DNA from: Hyphomicrobiales bacterium
Lineage (GTDB): Bacteria; Pseudomonadota; Alphaproteobacteria; Rhizobiales; Aestuariivirgaceae
Direction of reading: 5' to 3'
Length of the DNA stretch: 64,000 bases
Assembly: GCA_025359265.1 (NCBI GenBank)
Contig: JANYHB010000055.1
Span: forward strand, 21,193 to 85,192
The notes beneath the pieces were generated by a model. It ran no database searches. It saw nothing but the letters and a program-made list of their open reading frames with translations, and was not told where the DNA came from. Position numbers and translations under genes: made by a program. Below, piece after piece: positions 26,343 through 34,534 of the stretch (the first letter of the stretch is position 1; each line of letters starts with the position of its first letter).

Positions 26343-26807
26343 TCACATATTCGCTGCGCCGGCCTGCACGGCCTTGACGATATTATGATAACCGGTGCAG
26401 CGGCAGATATTTCCTGAAAGTTCCCGGCGGATGGTTTCTTCATCAACACTTTTGCCATGACGCTTTACAATATCAATCGATGCCATGATCATGCCGGGCG
26501 TGCAAAAGCCACATTGCAGGCCATGGTGTTCTTTGAAGGCAACTTGCATCGGATGCAAATCAACGCCTTTGGCCAGCCCTTCAATAGTGGTAATTTCTGC
26601 ACCATCACAAGCCACAGCAAATACGGTACAACTCTTCACAGCTTTGCCATTCACACTGACAACGCAAGCGCCGCACTGGCTGGTGTCGCATCCCACGTGC
26701 GTGCCGGTCAGGCCCCGGCTTTCACGAATAAATTCAACAAGCAGGGTGCGACCTTCAACTTGCCCATGCACAGGCTTCCCGTTCAGCGCTAAACTGATTG
26801 AATGCAT
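26343..26807 (-). CDS. (2Fe-2S) subunit of molybdenum hydroxylase (CoxS-like)
   Basis: Iron-sulfur small subunit of 154 residues that passes electrons from the molybdenum site to FAD. The N-terminal plant-type cluster motif is [15 protein letters not shown] and a later Cys, and the C-terminal cluster has [11 protein letters not shown] and [13 protein letters not shown] at 26807 ([16 protein letters not shown]) is preceded by GGGAGGAAAAG. First gene of the S-L-M operon; 13 bases separate it from the large subunit. The 143 bases upstream (26808-26950) contain no gene and must include the promoter. Confidence 0.95.
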   Translation of the reverse strand: MHSISLALNGKPVHGQVEGRTLLVEFIRESRGLTGTHVGCDTSQCGACVVSVNGKAVKSCTVFAVACDGAEITTIEGLAKGVDLHPMQVAFKEHHGLQCGFCTPGMIMASIDIVKRHGKSVDEETIRRELSGNICRCTGYHNIVKAVQAGAANM

Positions 26808-26950
26808 CTTTTCCTCCCGCGCGTGCCGCTTTTGATTCAAGATTGCCGCATCGCTTTGCCGTCCAATCTTCACCCTAACCCGCGTGCCGTCAAGAGGTTG
26901 CAGCTCCACTTTTGCGAGGAACGGCTAAAATACATCAACTTAAGTTGAAT

Positions 26951-27355
26951 TCAAGAGCTGAAAACCAAGAGAATCTTTGTTGTCAACCATGCAACGCCGC
27001 CGCTTAAAATGCTGCCCCAAACCATGTCTATCACGGCGATCTTGGTTGTAAATCCGCTGATCACAGCAAGGCTGGTGAGATCATACGTCGCATACGCCAT
27101 GAGGCCGAAAAGTGCGCCTTGCCATAGTGCTTGTTGCGCATTTTCCGCCTGCACGGCCCCAGACACCGCAAAGAATACCAGCCCCCCCGCGTAGAGCATA
27201 TAAAATGCCAAGGCGGCCACCAAATTTGGGTTGGCGCGCATCAGAAATCCAATTTCTGAAACATAAGTCGATCGACCCGGCCCCAACAACCATGCGAGAT
27301 CGATAACGACGAATATCAGAAGCGCAATGGGATAAGCCCAGAGACTTGTGTTCAT
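26951..27355 (-). CDS. DUF2177 family membrane protein
   Basis: Four-helix membrane protein of 134 residues matching DUF2177: MNTSLWAYPIALLIFVVIDL, then LAFYMLYAGGLVFFAV, ALFGLMAYATYDLTSLAVI (the family hallmark YATYDLT) and IDMVWGSILSGG. Function unknown. It is the last gene of the amine oxidase-DUF1365-DUF2177 unit, three bases after DUF1365. Such genes recur with ECF11 sigma/ChrR pairs, which suggests a role in membrane lipid change under photo-oxidative stress. Confidence 0.88.
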   Translation of the reverse strand: MNTSLWAYPIALLIFVVIDLAWLLGPGRSTYVSEIGFLMRANPNLVAALAFYMLYAGGLVFFAVSGAVQAENAQQALWQGALFGLMAYATYDLTSLAVISGFTTKIAVIDMVWGSILSGGVAWLTTKILLVFSS

Positions 27356-27358
27356 GAC

Positions 27359-28129
27359 TTAAACTCCTTTTGAGTGTGTGCTGGTCGAAAAGCGGGCATG
27401 CAATGGCTTCGGCTTGGGCCGCAGACCTTTGATATAAAGGATTGCAGCTTCCCAATGAATGCCAACGATAACTTTGGCGGGCTGGATCAACAGGAGAAGC
27501 AAACTTTTGAACATCACAGATTGCGAAAATGGGCGCTCCTTGCCATCAAAACGAGCGCAAAGCTTAAGCTTGCCTTGCTCAAACAAAGCAATGTTAAGGC
27601 GCAGGCCATCCGCAAATCGTTGCACATTGAAATGATATTCACCTTCGACAGAGTTGAATGGTGAAACGTAAAGTTGCTTGGCTGCCACGTGTGATTTCCC
27701 CTTCTCCACGGCCATGGCATAAGAGTGGCGTTGACCAAATGTGTTGTTCACTTCATAGACAACGGCTTGCCATTCACCGGCTTCGTCTAACCCGAAATAG
27801 ACCGTGATGGGGTTAAAAACCATTCCCAGTACGGCGGGATAGCACAGCATAAAAATCCGAGTAATGGGCCGAAGCGTTTTCACGCCATCCATCAAGGCGC
27901 GCACATACGTTGTGATTGGCGTGCCGTCACCGGTGCCATGATCGCGGTCCGCAATACCAAACAGCCGCCGCCGATTATAACCAAACAGCCATGTCGATGT
28001 GTTGAGATTTTCCAGTTGGTCAACATCCAATAACACGTCGGCAACGCGATAGCGCAGTTCATGGCGTTTGGGAAAATAGCGCCGATGCAGCACGCTGCCG
28101 GAAAACAGCATGGGCCCAACAAACATCAT
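27359..28129 (-). CDS. DUF1365 domain-containing protein
   Basis: Protein of 256 residues of the DUF1365 family, starting MMFVGPMLFSGSVLHRRYFP. Conserved blocks include FGYNRRRLFGIADRDHG, NPITVYFG, EVNNTFGQRHSYA and KQLYVSPFNSVEGEYHF. The ATG overlaps the stop of the preceding FAD oxidoreductase by four bases (ATGA), showing translational coupling. In Rhodobacter sphaeroides a DUF1365 gene sits in the RpoE/ChrR-controlled cluster tied to unusual (furan/branched) fatty acids, so a part in fatty-acyl modification is plausible. Biochemical activity unknown. Confidence 0.9.
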   Translation of the reverse strand: MMFVGPMLFSGSVLHRRYFPKRHELRYRVADVLLDVDQLENLNTSTWLFGYNRRRLFGIADRDHGTGDGTPITTYVRALMDGVKTLRPITRIFMLCYPAVLGMVFNPITVYFGLDEAGEWQAVVYEVNNTFGQRHSYAMAVEKGKSHVAAKQLYVSPFNSVEGEYHFNVQRFADGLRLNIALFEQGKLKLCARFDGKERPFSQSVMFKSLLLLLIQPAKVIVGIHWEAAILYIKGLRPKPKPLHARFSTSTHSKGV

Positions 28130-29433
28130 TCCGCAGCGATCAAAGAATTTGGTTGATGTACATGAATGCGGCTTGAAGGATCTTGAACAAGCCAAGGCCT
28201 ACCTACGCCGCCCAATTGTTCGGCCACAGCTAAACCGGACTGCAGGCCATCCTCATGAAAACCCGAACCAAAATAGGCCCCGCAAAACCAAGTGTTTTGC
28301 TGGCCCTGCAGCGACCAGAGTTCGCGCTGCGCTCTGAGTGTGTGACAATCAAATAGGGGATGAGTGCAGTCAAAACTCAGATCAGTAAGTTCGGGTTTTG
28401 GCAACGTCACGGGATTGAGCGAAACGAAGTGATCAGTTTTCGTGTTCAAAGTTTGCAAGGCGTTCATCCAATAGGTCACACCACAATGATCAGCACCCAA
28501 GTTTCCAATATAGTTCCAGCTTGACCAATAGGCCTTGCGCCTGGGCATTAAAGAGGCGTCGCGGTGCAACACAACTTGATTATTGGAATAATGAAACGGA
28601 CTTAAAAGATTTATTTCTTTGTCTCGCGGCACTTCGAGAAGGCGCAGTGTTTGATCAGCATGCGTGGCCATCACCACTTGGTCAAAGTCAGCGGAAAATC
28701 CCGAGCCGCAGATAATCGTGACGCTTTTCGGCCATCGCTTTACCACGGTAACAGCGTCGGCACGATGTATCTTCATTGGGCTTTGCAATAATTTGGCAAC
28801 ATAGCTCTGTGAACCACCTGAAACACTACGCCACTTATTGCGCGTGCCAAAGTTCAACAGCTGGTGATTATCAAAAAATGTGATGAAAGATTTGGCCGGA
28901 TAGTCCAGCATGTTGCCCGGATGTGAAGACCAAATGGCCGCCGCCATGGGTATTAAATGGCGAGTGACAAAGGATTGACTAAATTTGTGTTGTTTCAAAA
29001 ACGCGCCAAGGGAAACGGTGTCATCCAAATTTTGCGAAAGCGCTTTTGCGGTTCGGTAAAACCGGGCAATATCTGCAACCATGGCCCAATGGCTACGTGA
29101 CAGAGCGGCACGCGGGGACCCCAATAGATGGCGCAAACTTGCACCAGCATACTCAATTTTGCCGCCATTGAGCGAAACTGAAAATCCCATCTCGGTTTCA
29201 TCGGTGGCAACGTTGAGGTGTTGAAGCAACGCTGTGAAGTTAGGGTAGGTTTTCTCATTGAAAACGATAAACCCCACATCAATTGGCACTTCATCCAAAA
29301 TTTCAGTGTGGGCGTGGCCGCCGATACGTTGTCCGGCTTCAAACACGGTGACAGTGTGAGATTTTGACAATAACCAAGCCGCGGAAAGCCCGGATATACC
29401 AGAGCCGACCACCGCTACATTCAATTTTTGCAC
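28126..29433 (-). CDS. FAD-dependent amine-oxidase-like oxidoreductase
   Basis: Flavin oxidoreductase of about 435 residues related to amine oxidases and carotenoid-type desaturases. The N-terminus after GTG at 29433 reads QKLNVAVVGSGISGLSAAW (dinucleotide-binding GxGxxG), followed by VFEAGQRIGGHAHTE and DVGFIVFNEKTYPN. SVSGGSQSYV and the C-terminal WFCGAYFGSGFHEDGLQSG (FAD binding) are typical of the DUF1365-associated oxidoreductases. GTG has GGGGCACAGT before it; an ATG at 29517 would run through the divergent promoter. Relatives in the RpoE/ChrR regulon act on membrane fatty acids. It is the first gene of a three-gene operon. Confidence 0.88.
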   Translation of the reverse strand: MQKLNVAVVGSGISGLSAAWLLSKSHTVTVFEAGQRIGGHAHTEILDEVPIDVGFIVFNEKTYPNFTALLQHLNVATDETEMGFSVSLNGGKIEYAGASLRHLLGSPRAALSRSHWAMVADIARFYRTAKALSQNLDDTVSLGAFLKQHKFSQSFVTRHLIPMAAAIWSSHPGNMLDYPAKSFITFFDNHQLLNFGTRNKWRSVSGGSQSYVAKLLQSPMKIHRADAVTVVKRWPKSVTIICGSGFSADFDQVVMATHADQTLRLLEVPRDKEINLLSPFHYSNNQVVLHRDASLMPRRKAYWSSWNYIGNLGADHCGVTYWMNALQTLNTKTDHFVSLNPVTLPKPELTDLSFDCTHPLFDCHTLRAQRELWSLQGQQNTWFCGAYFGSGFHEDGLQSGLAVAEQLGGVGRPWLVQDPSSRIHVHQPNSLIAAE

Positions 29434-29452
29434 ACTGTGCCCCTTTGTTGCA

Positions 29453-29482
29453 TATATACGAAACGACACCAAAGCTGGATTA
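29453..29482 (-). promoter_or_regulatory. Putative ECF-sigma promoter of the amine oxidase operon
   Basis: On the minus strand, TAATCC (29482-29477) and TATATA (29458-29453) are 18 bases apart, close to the TGATCC-type -35 described for RpoE of Rhodobacter. It would drive the oxidoreductase-DUF1365-DUF2177 operon, with the GTG start about 20 bases downstream. Confidence 0.45.
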
Positions 29483-29500
29483 GTTTCAGATAGCAATAAG

Positions 29501-29530
29501 TGATCCAAGCAAGGCACGGAGGCGTAAGCT
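29501..29530 (+). promoter_or_regulatory. Putative autoregulated ECF-sigma promoter
   Basis: TGATCC (29501-29506) and TAAGCT (29525-29530) with an 18-base spacer fit the recalled RpoE (ECF11) promoter pattern of Rhodobacter. Transcription would begin near 29537 and run into the sigma gene at 29611, so the factor would activate its own operon. Confidence 0.6.
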
Positions 29531-29610
29531 TACGAGTGATGCAAAAGACGCCCTCTATATTTGCCAATGGCAATGCAAACGCACCTCCAGCACAGCCTGA
29601 AAGGCTGCCA

Positions 29611-30159
29611 GTGAACGAAGCCCGTTTAACAAACTTGATTAAGCTGGTGGCCCAAAATCTTGACCGAGAGGCCTTTGGAGAATTGTTTGATGCCTTGGCC
29701 CCCCGGGTGAAAGGCACGCTGCGAAAACGCGGATTGGACCGTGAAGCCGCCGAAGACGTGATGCAGGACGTTCTGCTGAGTATTTGGATCAAGGCTGGTC
29801 TGTTTGATCCGGCGCGTGGAAGTTTAATGGGTTGGGTTTACACCATTACCCGCAACGCCTCCATCGACCGGGCACGCCGCCAGAAACCCAGCGTGTCACT
29901 TGATCTTATCGAGTGGGAGCCCGCGGATCAAAGTGAAAGTTCAGAAGACCGGGTGTTGCGCCTGAGTGCCAATGAGAATTTGAAAAGTGCAATGACCCTT
30001 GTGCCTGCTGATCAATTGGTCATCATTCGCATGGCTTTTGAACAAGATCTTTCGCAATCCGAAATTGCCTCGCGCTTAAAATTGCCATTAGGCACGGTTA
30101 AATCTCGCATGCGCTTGGCCTATGCCCGCATGCGTAAATGCATAGAAGAGAACCAATGA
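29611..30159 (+). CDS. rpoE: ECF sigma factor, RpoE/ECF11 type
   Basis: Extracytoplasmic-function sigma factor of 182 residues. Region 2 has AFGELFDALAPRVKG, EDVMQDVLLSIW and GWVYTITRNASIDRARR; region 4 has DQLVIIRMAFEQDLSQSEIA and LPLGTVKSRMRLAY. GTG at 29611 (VNEARLTNLIKLVAQ) is chosen over ATG at 29539 because GAAAGG is well spaced before it and the length then matches the Rhodobacter RpoE. The ATG would also start almost at the predicted transcription start. Its stop overlaps the chrR start by four bases. With ChrR it probably controls a singlet-oxygen response, including the divergent operon. Confidence 0.9.
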   Translation: MNEARLTNLIKLVAQNLDREAFGELFDALAPRVKGTLRKRGLDREAAEDVMQDVLLSIWIKAGLFDPARGSLMGWVYTITRNASIDRARRQKPSVSLDLIEWEPADQSESSEDRVLRLSANENLKSAMTLVPADQLVIIRMAFEQDLSQSEIASRLKLPLGTVKSRMRLAYARMRKCIEENQ

Positions 30160-30812
30160 CAGTTAATCACCATCTTGATGAAGCCACATTGTTTGCCTTC
30201 GGCGCAGGAACTTTGCAATTTTCTCTCACTGTGCTGGTGAAAGCGCATTTAGAATTGTGTCCCAAGTGCCGATGTGCGGCAGTTGCGGCCTCCGAAATTG
30301 GCGGTGTGCTTTTGGGCGAGCAAGATGAACTTGCTGTGGGTGTTGAGAGCAAAGCGGCTGTGATGGAGCGTATCGGTACAGCCACCTTGCACCGCTTACC
30401 AGTCCGAACGGTACGGCGCGAGGATGAAATGCCTAATGTTTTGCGGTCACTGCTGAAAGATGCGAATTTTGATTCCTTGAAATGGAAAAAAGCCGGGCCA
30501 GGTCTCGCTGTGATTAAATTACAAAAATCAGACGAGGAGCCGGGCTTCTTCGGTTTACTGCGTATTGAACCAGGCCGTAAAATGCCTGATCATGGACATG
30601 GCGGGACGGAGTTGACGCTGGTTTTGCAAGGCGCCTATGAAGATGCGATGGGCCATTTTGGACGTGGAGACATTGCGGATCTGGATGAGAGTGATATTCA
30701 CACTCCTGTGGTTACTGGCGACGTGGCTTGCATTTGCCTGGTGGCCAATGACGCGCCGACACGGTTTCAATCTTGGCCTGCTCGCTTGGTGCAAAGGTTC
30801 ATCGGCATTTGA
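30156..30812 (+). CDS. chrR: ChrR-type anti-sigma factor with cupin domain
   Basis: Zinc-dependent anti-sigma factor of 218 residues. The N-terminal anti-sigma domain has HHLDEATLFAFGAGTL and KAHLELCPKC (the zinc-binding His/Cys set H...HxxxCxxC). The C-terminal cupin domain (about 105-200) has MPDHGHGGTELTLVLQGAYE with metal-ligand His and Glu, thought to relay singlet-oxygen or hydroperoxide signals by analogy with Rhodobacter ChrR. ATG at 30156 overlaps the sigma stop (ATGA). The SDR gene behind it overlaps its stop in turn, giving a three-gene operon. Confidence 0.92.
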   Translation: MTVNHHLDEATLFAFGAGTLQFSLTVLVKAHLELCPKCRCAAVAASEIGGVLLGEQDELAVGVESKAAVMERIGTATLHRLPVRTVRREDEMPNVLRSLLKDANFDSLKWKKAGPGLAVIKLQKSDEEPGFFGLLRIEPGRKMPDHGHGGTELTLVLQGAYEDAMGHFGRGDIADLDESDIHTPVVTGDVACICLVANDAPTRFQSWPARLVQRFIGI

Positions 30813-31555
30813 GCGAAAGCCTGCCATGGAAAGTGGTTTGGGTAACCGGTGCTTCCAGTGGCATAGGCCAAGAGGTTGTGCGGCAGCTGGCGGCACAAAA
30901 CATAAAAGTTGCCGCGTCATCTCGCAAAGGCTGGCTAGAGCCCCTGCCGGCGAATGTGATGAACCTGCCCTTGGATGTTACGGATGCAATCGCCGTCGAA
31001 GATTGTATTGCGCGTATTGAAAAAGAACTCGGCCCCATTGATTTGGCTGTGCTGGGCGCTGGTGCTTATCAGCCCTTTGAACTTTCCACATGCGATGCTG
31101 CCGAATTCGCGCGTATCAATTCCACCAATTATTTGGGCGTTACAAATTGCGTAGCGCCGCTGTTGAGACGCATGGTGGCAAGACGCGCTGGGCATATATC
31201 ATGGATTGCCTCTGTGGCTGGCTACAACGGCCTGCCCAAAGCAAGCTATTATGGGCCAACAAAAGCGGCGCTGATCAATTTGGCAGAGTCACTTTGGCAC
31301 GAAGCCAAGCCCAAAGGTGTTGCGATCAGCGTGATCAATCCCGGGTTTGTGGAAACACCAATGACCAAAGCCAACGATTTTCCCATGCCGTTTTTAATGA
31401 AACCAAGCCGCGCAGCAACGCTAACAATTCGAGGCTTGGCACGTAAGCAGTTCGAGATTGCCTACCCTCTGCCATTTGTGCTGATTTTAAAATTCCTGCA
31501 AAAACTGCCTCTCAGCTTGAAGTTATGGATCATCGGATTTAGCGCTGGAACGTAG
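30809..31555 (+). CDS. Short-chain dehydrogenase/reductase of the ChrR operon
   Basis: SDR of 248 residues with NAD(P) motif VTGASSGIGQEV, a structural NxxN-like INSTNYLG, and catalytic Ser and Tyr-Lys in SWIASVAGYNG and YYGPTKAAL. A hydrophobic C-terminus (PFVLILKFLQKLPLSLKLWI) suggests membrane association. I take TTG at 30809, which overlaps the chrR stop (TTGA) and gives MSESLPWKVVWVTGAS; the frame is open further upstream inside chrR but that part is not SDR-like. A homologous SDR occurs in the Rhodobacter RpoE-regulated cluster. Substrate unknown; perhaps a lipid carbonyl. Confidence 0.87.
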   Translation: MSESLPWKVVWVTGASSGIGQEVVRQLAAQNIKVAASSRKGWLEPLPANVMNLPLDVTDAIAVEDCIARIEKELGPIDLAVLGAGAYQPFELSTCDAAEFARINSTNYLGVTNCVAPLLRRMVARRAGHISWIASVAGYNGLPKASYYGPTKAALINLAESLWHEAKPKGVAISVINPGFVETPMTKANDFPMPFLMKPSRAATLTIRGLARKQFEIAYPLPFVLILKFLQKLPLSLKLWIIGFSAGT

Positions 31556-31559
31556 GGCA

Positions 31560-33371
31560 TCACCGCGCGCCCAGTTCATCCTTCATAATTTCAAGCTCCA
31601 ACCATTGATCTTCGCACACCGACAGTTCGGCAGTCGCCACGGCATGGCGCGCACCCGCTTTCTCAAAGCGCGTCGGATCACGCGTGAAAAGCGTTTGATC
31701 AGCCAACGCGTTTTCAAGTTTTGCTAACTCGTTCTTCAGCGCTGAAATTTTTACAGGCAAAGTTTCAAGTGCATACTTCTCGTTGAAAGAAAGCTTGCGC
31801 TTGGGCTGTTGCACCTTGGCAATTTGCGCAGCACTATCAGCTTTCGGCTTGATTTCCGCGCCTGTTTTTCGCGCTTCAACACCTGCCCCCCGTTGGGCCA
31901 GCATGTCCGAATAGCCGCCTGCATACTCCTGCCACTTTCCTTCACCTTCATTCATCAGAACCGACGAGGCGAGTTTATCGAGGAAATCACGATCATGGCT
32001 GACGAGGATAACGGTGCCTTGATAGGCGGCCAGAAACTCTTGCAAGAGATCAAGTGTTTCCAAATCCAAATCATTGGTGGGCTCGTCAAGGATCAAAAGA
32101 TTGGAAGGTTTCGCCAACTCTCTCGCCAGAATAAGTCTTGCTCTCTCGCCCCCTGACAAAACTGAAACGGGTGTTCGTGCCTGTTCTGGTCGGAACAAAA
32201 AATCACGCATGTAACTGACGACATGCTTGGTCTCACCATTGATGGTGACTGATTGGCCGCGACCTGCCGTGATCACTTCCTGAACCATATCAGTGGGGTT
32301 CAAACTGGCGCGTGACTGATCTAGTGATACCACTTGCAGACTGGTACCGCGCTTTATTTTACCTTCATCCGCATCCAGATCACCTGTGATTAATTTGATC
32401 AGGGTTGTCTTGCCCGCACCGTTTGGGCCGATGATGGCAAGATGATCACCACGTAATATGACAAGATCAAGGTTCTCAACAATCTGCCGTGTGTCGAAGC
32501 TCTTGGAAATTCCCGTAGCTTCCAAAACCAACTTGCCCGAAATCTCGCCAGCGGATGCCGCGAGATTGACGTGCCCTTGTTGGCCCACATAGTCTCGGCG
32601 CTCTTTGCGCAAAGAGCCAAGAAGTTCCACACGCCGCATGTTTCGCTTGCGTCGCGCGGTTACCCCGTAACGCATCCAGTGTTCTTCAGTGGCAATGCGT
32701 TGTGTCAATTTCTGTTGGAGGATTTCTTCCTCCTCCAACAATTTATCACGCCATTCTTCAAAATGTTCAAAACCACGATTGAGGCGGCGCGTTTCTCCAC
32801 GATCAAGCCACACCGTACTATTTGATAAGTTCGCCAAAAAACGTCGGTCATGGCTTATGATAATCATCGCTGAGCGTAGAGATTTCAGTTCAGTTTCAAG
32901 CCATTCAATTGCCGGAAGATCAAGATGGTTGGTGGGCTCGTCCAACAACAGAATGTCTGGCACGGGTGCTAATGTGCGGGCAAGCGCCGCACGCCGCGCC
33001 TCGCCGCCAGAAAGCGTGGATGGGTTTTCTTCTCCCGTCAATCCCAGTTGATTGAGATAATGCCGCGCACGATAGGGATCATCAGCTGGCCCAAGACCCG
33101 CTTCAACATACTCTTGCACCGTTTTGAACTCAGCAAAGTCAGGCTCTTGCGGCAAATAGCGCAACGTTATTCCCGGTTGCAAAAAGCGGGTACCTAAATC
33201 TTGTTCAACCTGACCAGCGACTATTTTCAATAAAGTTGATTTGCCAGAACCGTTACGCCCAACCAGGCACAATCGATCCCCCTGATGCAGCATCAATTCT
33301 GCGTTGGATAGTACAGGCCTGCCGCCAAAGGTGAGTGTTATGTTTTGTAGATTAAGAAAAAGATTTGCCAT
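31560..33371 (-). CDS. ABC-F family ATPase (Uup-like)
   Basis: Soluble duplicated ABC ATPase of 603 residues without membrane domains, of the ABC-F class acting on ribosomes. The first cassette has GRNGSGKST, LSGGEARRAAL and LLLDEPTNHLD; the second has GPNGAGKTT, LSGGERARLIL and LILDEPTNDLDLE. A charged linker (about 195-265) joins them, and the C-terminal ~90 residues form a coiled coil (LKNELAKLENALADQ), as in Uup. Lies three bases before the formaldehyde dehydrogenase gene stop on the same strand and converges with the SDR. Confidence 0.93.
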   Translation of the reverse strand: MANLFLNLQNITLTFGGRPVLSNAELMLHQGDRLCLVGRNGSGKSTLLKIVAGQVEQDLGTRFLQPGITLRYLPQEPDFAEFKTVQEYVEAGLGPADDPYRARHYLNQLGLTGEENPSTLSGGEARRAALARTLAPVPDILLLDEPTNHLDLPAIEWLETELKSLRSAMIIISHDRRFLANLSNSTVWLDRGETRRLNRGFEHFEEWRDKLLEEEEILQQKLTQRIATEEHWMRYGVTARRKRNMRRVELLGSLRKERRDYVGQQGHVNLAASAGEISGKLVLEATGISKSFDTRQIVENLDLVILRGDHLAIIGPNGAGKTTLIKLITGDLDADEGKIKRGTSLQVVSLDQSRASLNPTDMVQEVITAGRGQSVTINGETKHVVSYMRDFLFRPEQARTPVSVLSGGERARLILARELAKPSNLLILDEPTNDLDLETLDLLQEFLAAYQGTVILVSHDRDFLDKLASSVLMNEGEGKWQEYAGGYSDMLAQRGAGVEARKTGAEIKPKADSAAQIAKVQQPKRKLSFNEKYALETLPVKISALKNELAKLENALADQTLFTRDPTRFEKAGARHAVATAELSVCEDQWLELEIMKDELGAR

Positions 33372-33374
33372 GCG

Positions 33375-34484
33375 CTAGTAAACGATAACCGTTCGGATAG
33401 ATTTTCCCTCATGCATCAAATCGAAAGCCGTATTGATTTTTTCCAATGGCAAGATATGTGTGATCATCGGATCAATATCAATTCTTCCGTCCATATACCA
33501 ATCGACGATTTTAGGAACGTCTGTGCGGCCACGCGCACCGCCGAAAGCCGTCCCCCGCCATGACCTGCCGGTAACCAGCTGGAAGGGCCGCGTTGAGATT
33601 TCTTGGCCGGCACCAGCCACGCCGATGATAATCGATTGCCCCCAACCTTTATGAGCGCATTCCAGCGCCACGCGCATCACCTTCACATTTCCAATACATT
33701 CAAATGTGTAGTCCGCCCCTCCGTTAGTCAATTCTACCAGATAGGCTACAAGATCGTCCGAGAGTTTTGACGGATTGATGAAATGGGTCATGCCAAACTT
33801 GCGGCCCCACGCCTCTTTGTCGTCATTCATGTCAACGCCGACAATTTGGCGGGCACCGGCCAGACGCAGGCCCTGAATGACATTGAGGCCAATGCCGCCG
33901 AGGCCGAACACAACGGCGATTGATCCCACTTCAACCTTGGCCGTGTTGATGACGGCACCTACACCTGTCGTAACACCACAACCGATGTAACAAATCTTAT
34001 CGAACGGCGCGTCTGGCCGGACTTTAGCCAAGGCAATTTCCGGCACCACCGTGAAGTTAGAGAATGTGGAACACCCCATATAGTGATGCACCATCTGGCC
34101 TTTGTATGAAAAGCGCGACGTGCCATCGGGCATCAAGCCCTTGCCTTGCGTGGTTCGGATTTTCTGGCACAGATTTGTTTTTGGATTAAGGCAGTATTCA
34201 CACTCGCGGCACTCTGGAGTGTAAAGCGGGATCACGTGATCACCCGCTTTCAAAGACGTCACGCCTCTGCCAACATCAACAACAACACCTGCCCCCTCAT
34301 GGCCCATAATGGCTGGAAACAGCCCTTCAGGATCGGCACCGGATATGGTGAACTGATCAGTATGGCAAACGCCTGTGGCCTTGATTTCGACCAGAACCTC
34401 GCCTTCGCGAGGGCCTTGCAAATCCACTTCAACGATTTCGAGAGGCTTTCCGGCTTCAAACGCAACAGCGGCACGAGATTTCAT
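33375..34484 (-). CDS. frmA: S-(hydroxymethyl)glutathione dehydrogenase / class III alcohol dehydrogenase
   Basis: Zinc-dependent enzyme of 369 residues that oxidises S-hydroxymethylglutathione, the formaldehyde adduct, to S-formylglutathione with NAD. Catalytic zinc ligands are in GVCHTDQF and GHEGAGVV with a later Cys in GCGVTTGVG; the structural zinc loop is [16 protein letters not shown]. The NAD motif is [14 protein letters not shown]. Length and the [14 protein letters not shown] block fit class III ADH. Formaldehyde could arise from methylated compounds; no frmB/fghA esterase is beside it. A 50-base gap from the upstream gene leaves room for its own promoter. Confidence 0.92.
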   Translation of the reverse strand: MKSRAAVAFEAGKPLEIVEVDLQGPREGEVLVEIKATGVCHTDQFTISGADPEGLFPAIMGHEGAGVVVDVGRGVTSLKAGDHVIPLYTPECRECEYCLNPKTNLCQKIRTTQGKGLMPDGTSRFSYKGQMVHHYMGCSTFSNFTVVPEIALAKVRPDAPFDKICYIGCGVTTGVGAVINTAKVEVGSIAVVFGLGGIGLNVIQGLRLAGARQIVGVDMNDDKEAWGRKFGMTHFINPSKLSDDLVAYLVELTNGGADYTFECIGNVKVMRVALECAHKGWGQSIIIGVAGAGQEISTRPFQLVTGRSWRGTAFGGARGRTDVPKIVDWYMDGRIDIDPMITHILPLEKINTAFDLMHEGKSIRTVIVY

Positions 34485-34534
34485 TCAAACGTCTCCAACG
34501 AGTGGCTAGCTCATAGCGAGAACGTGGCGACCAT

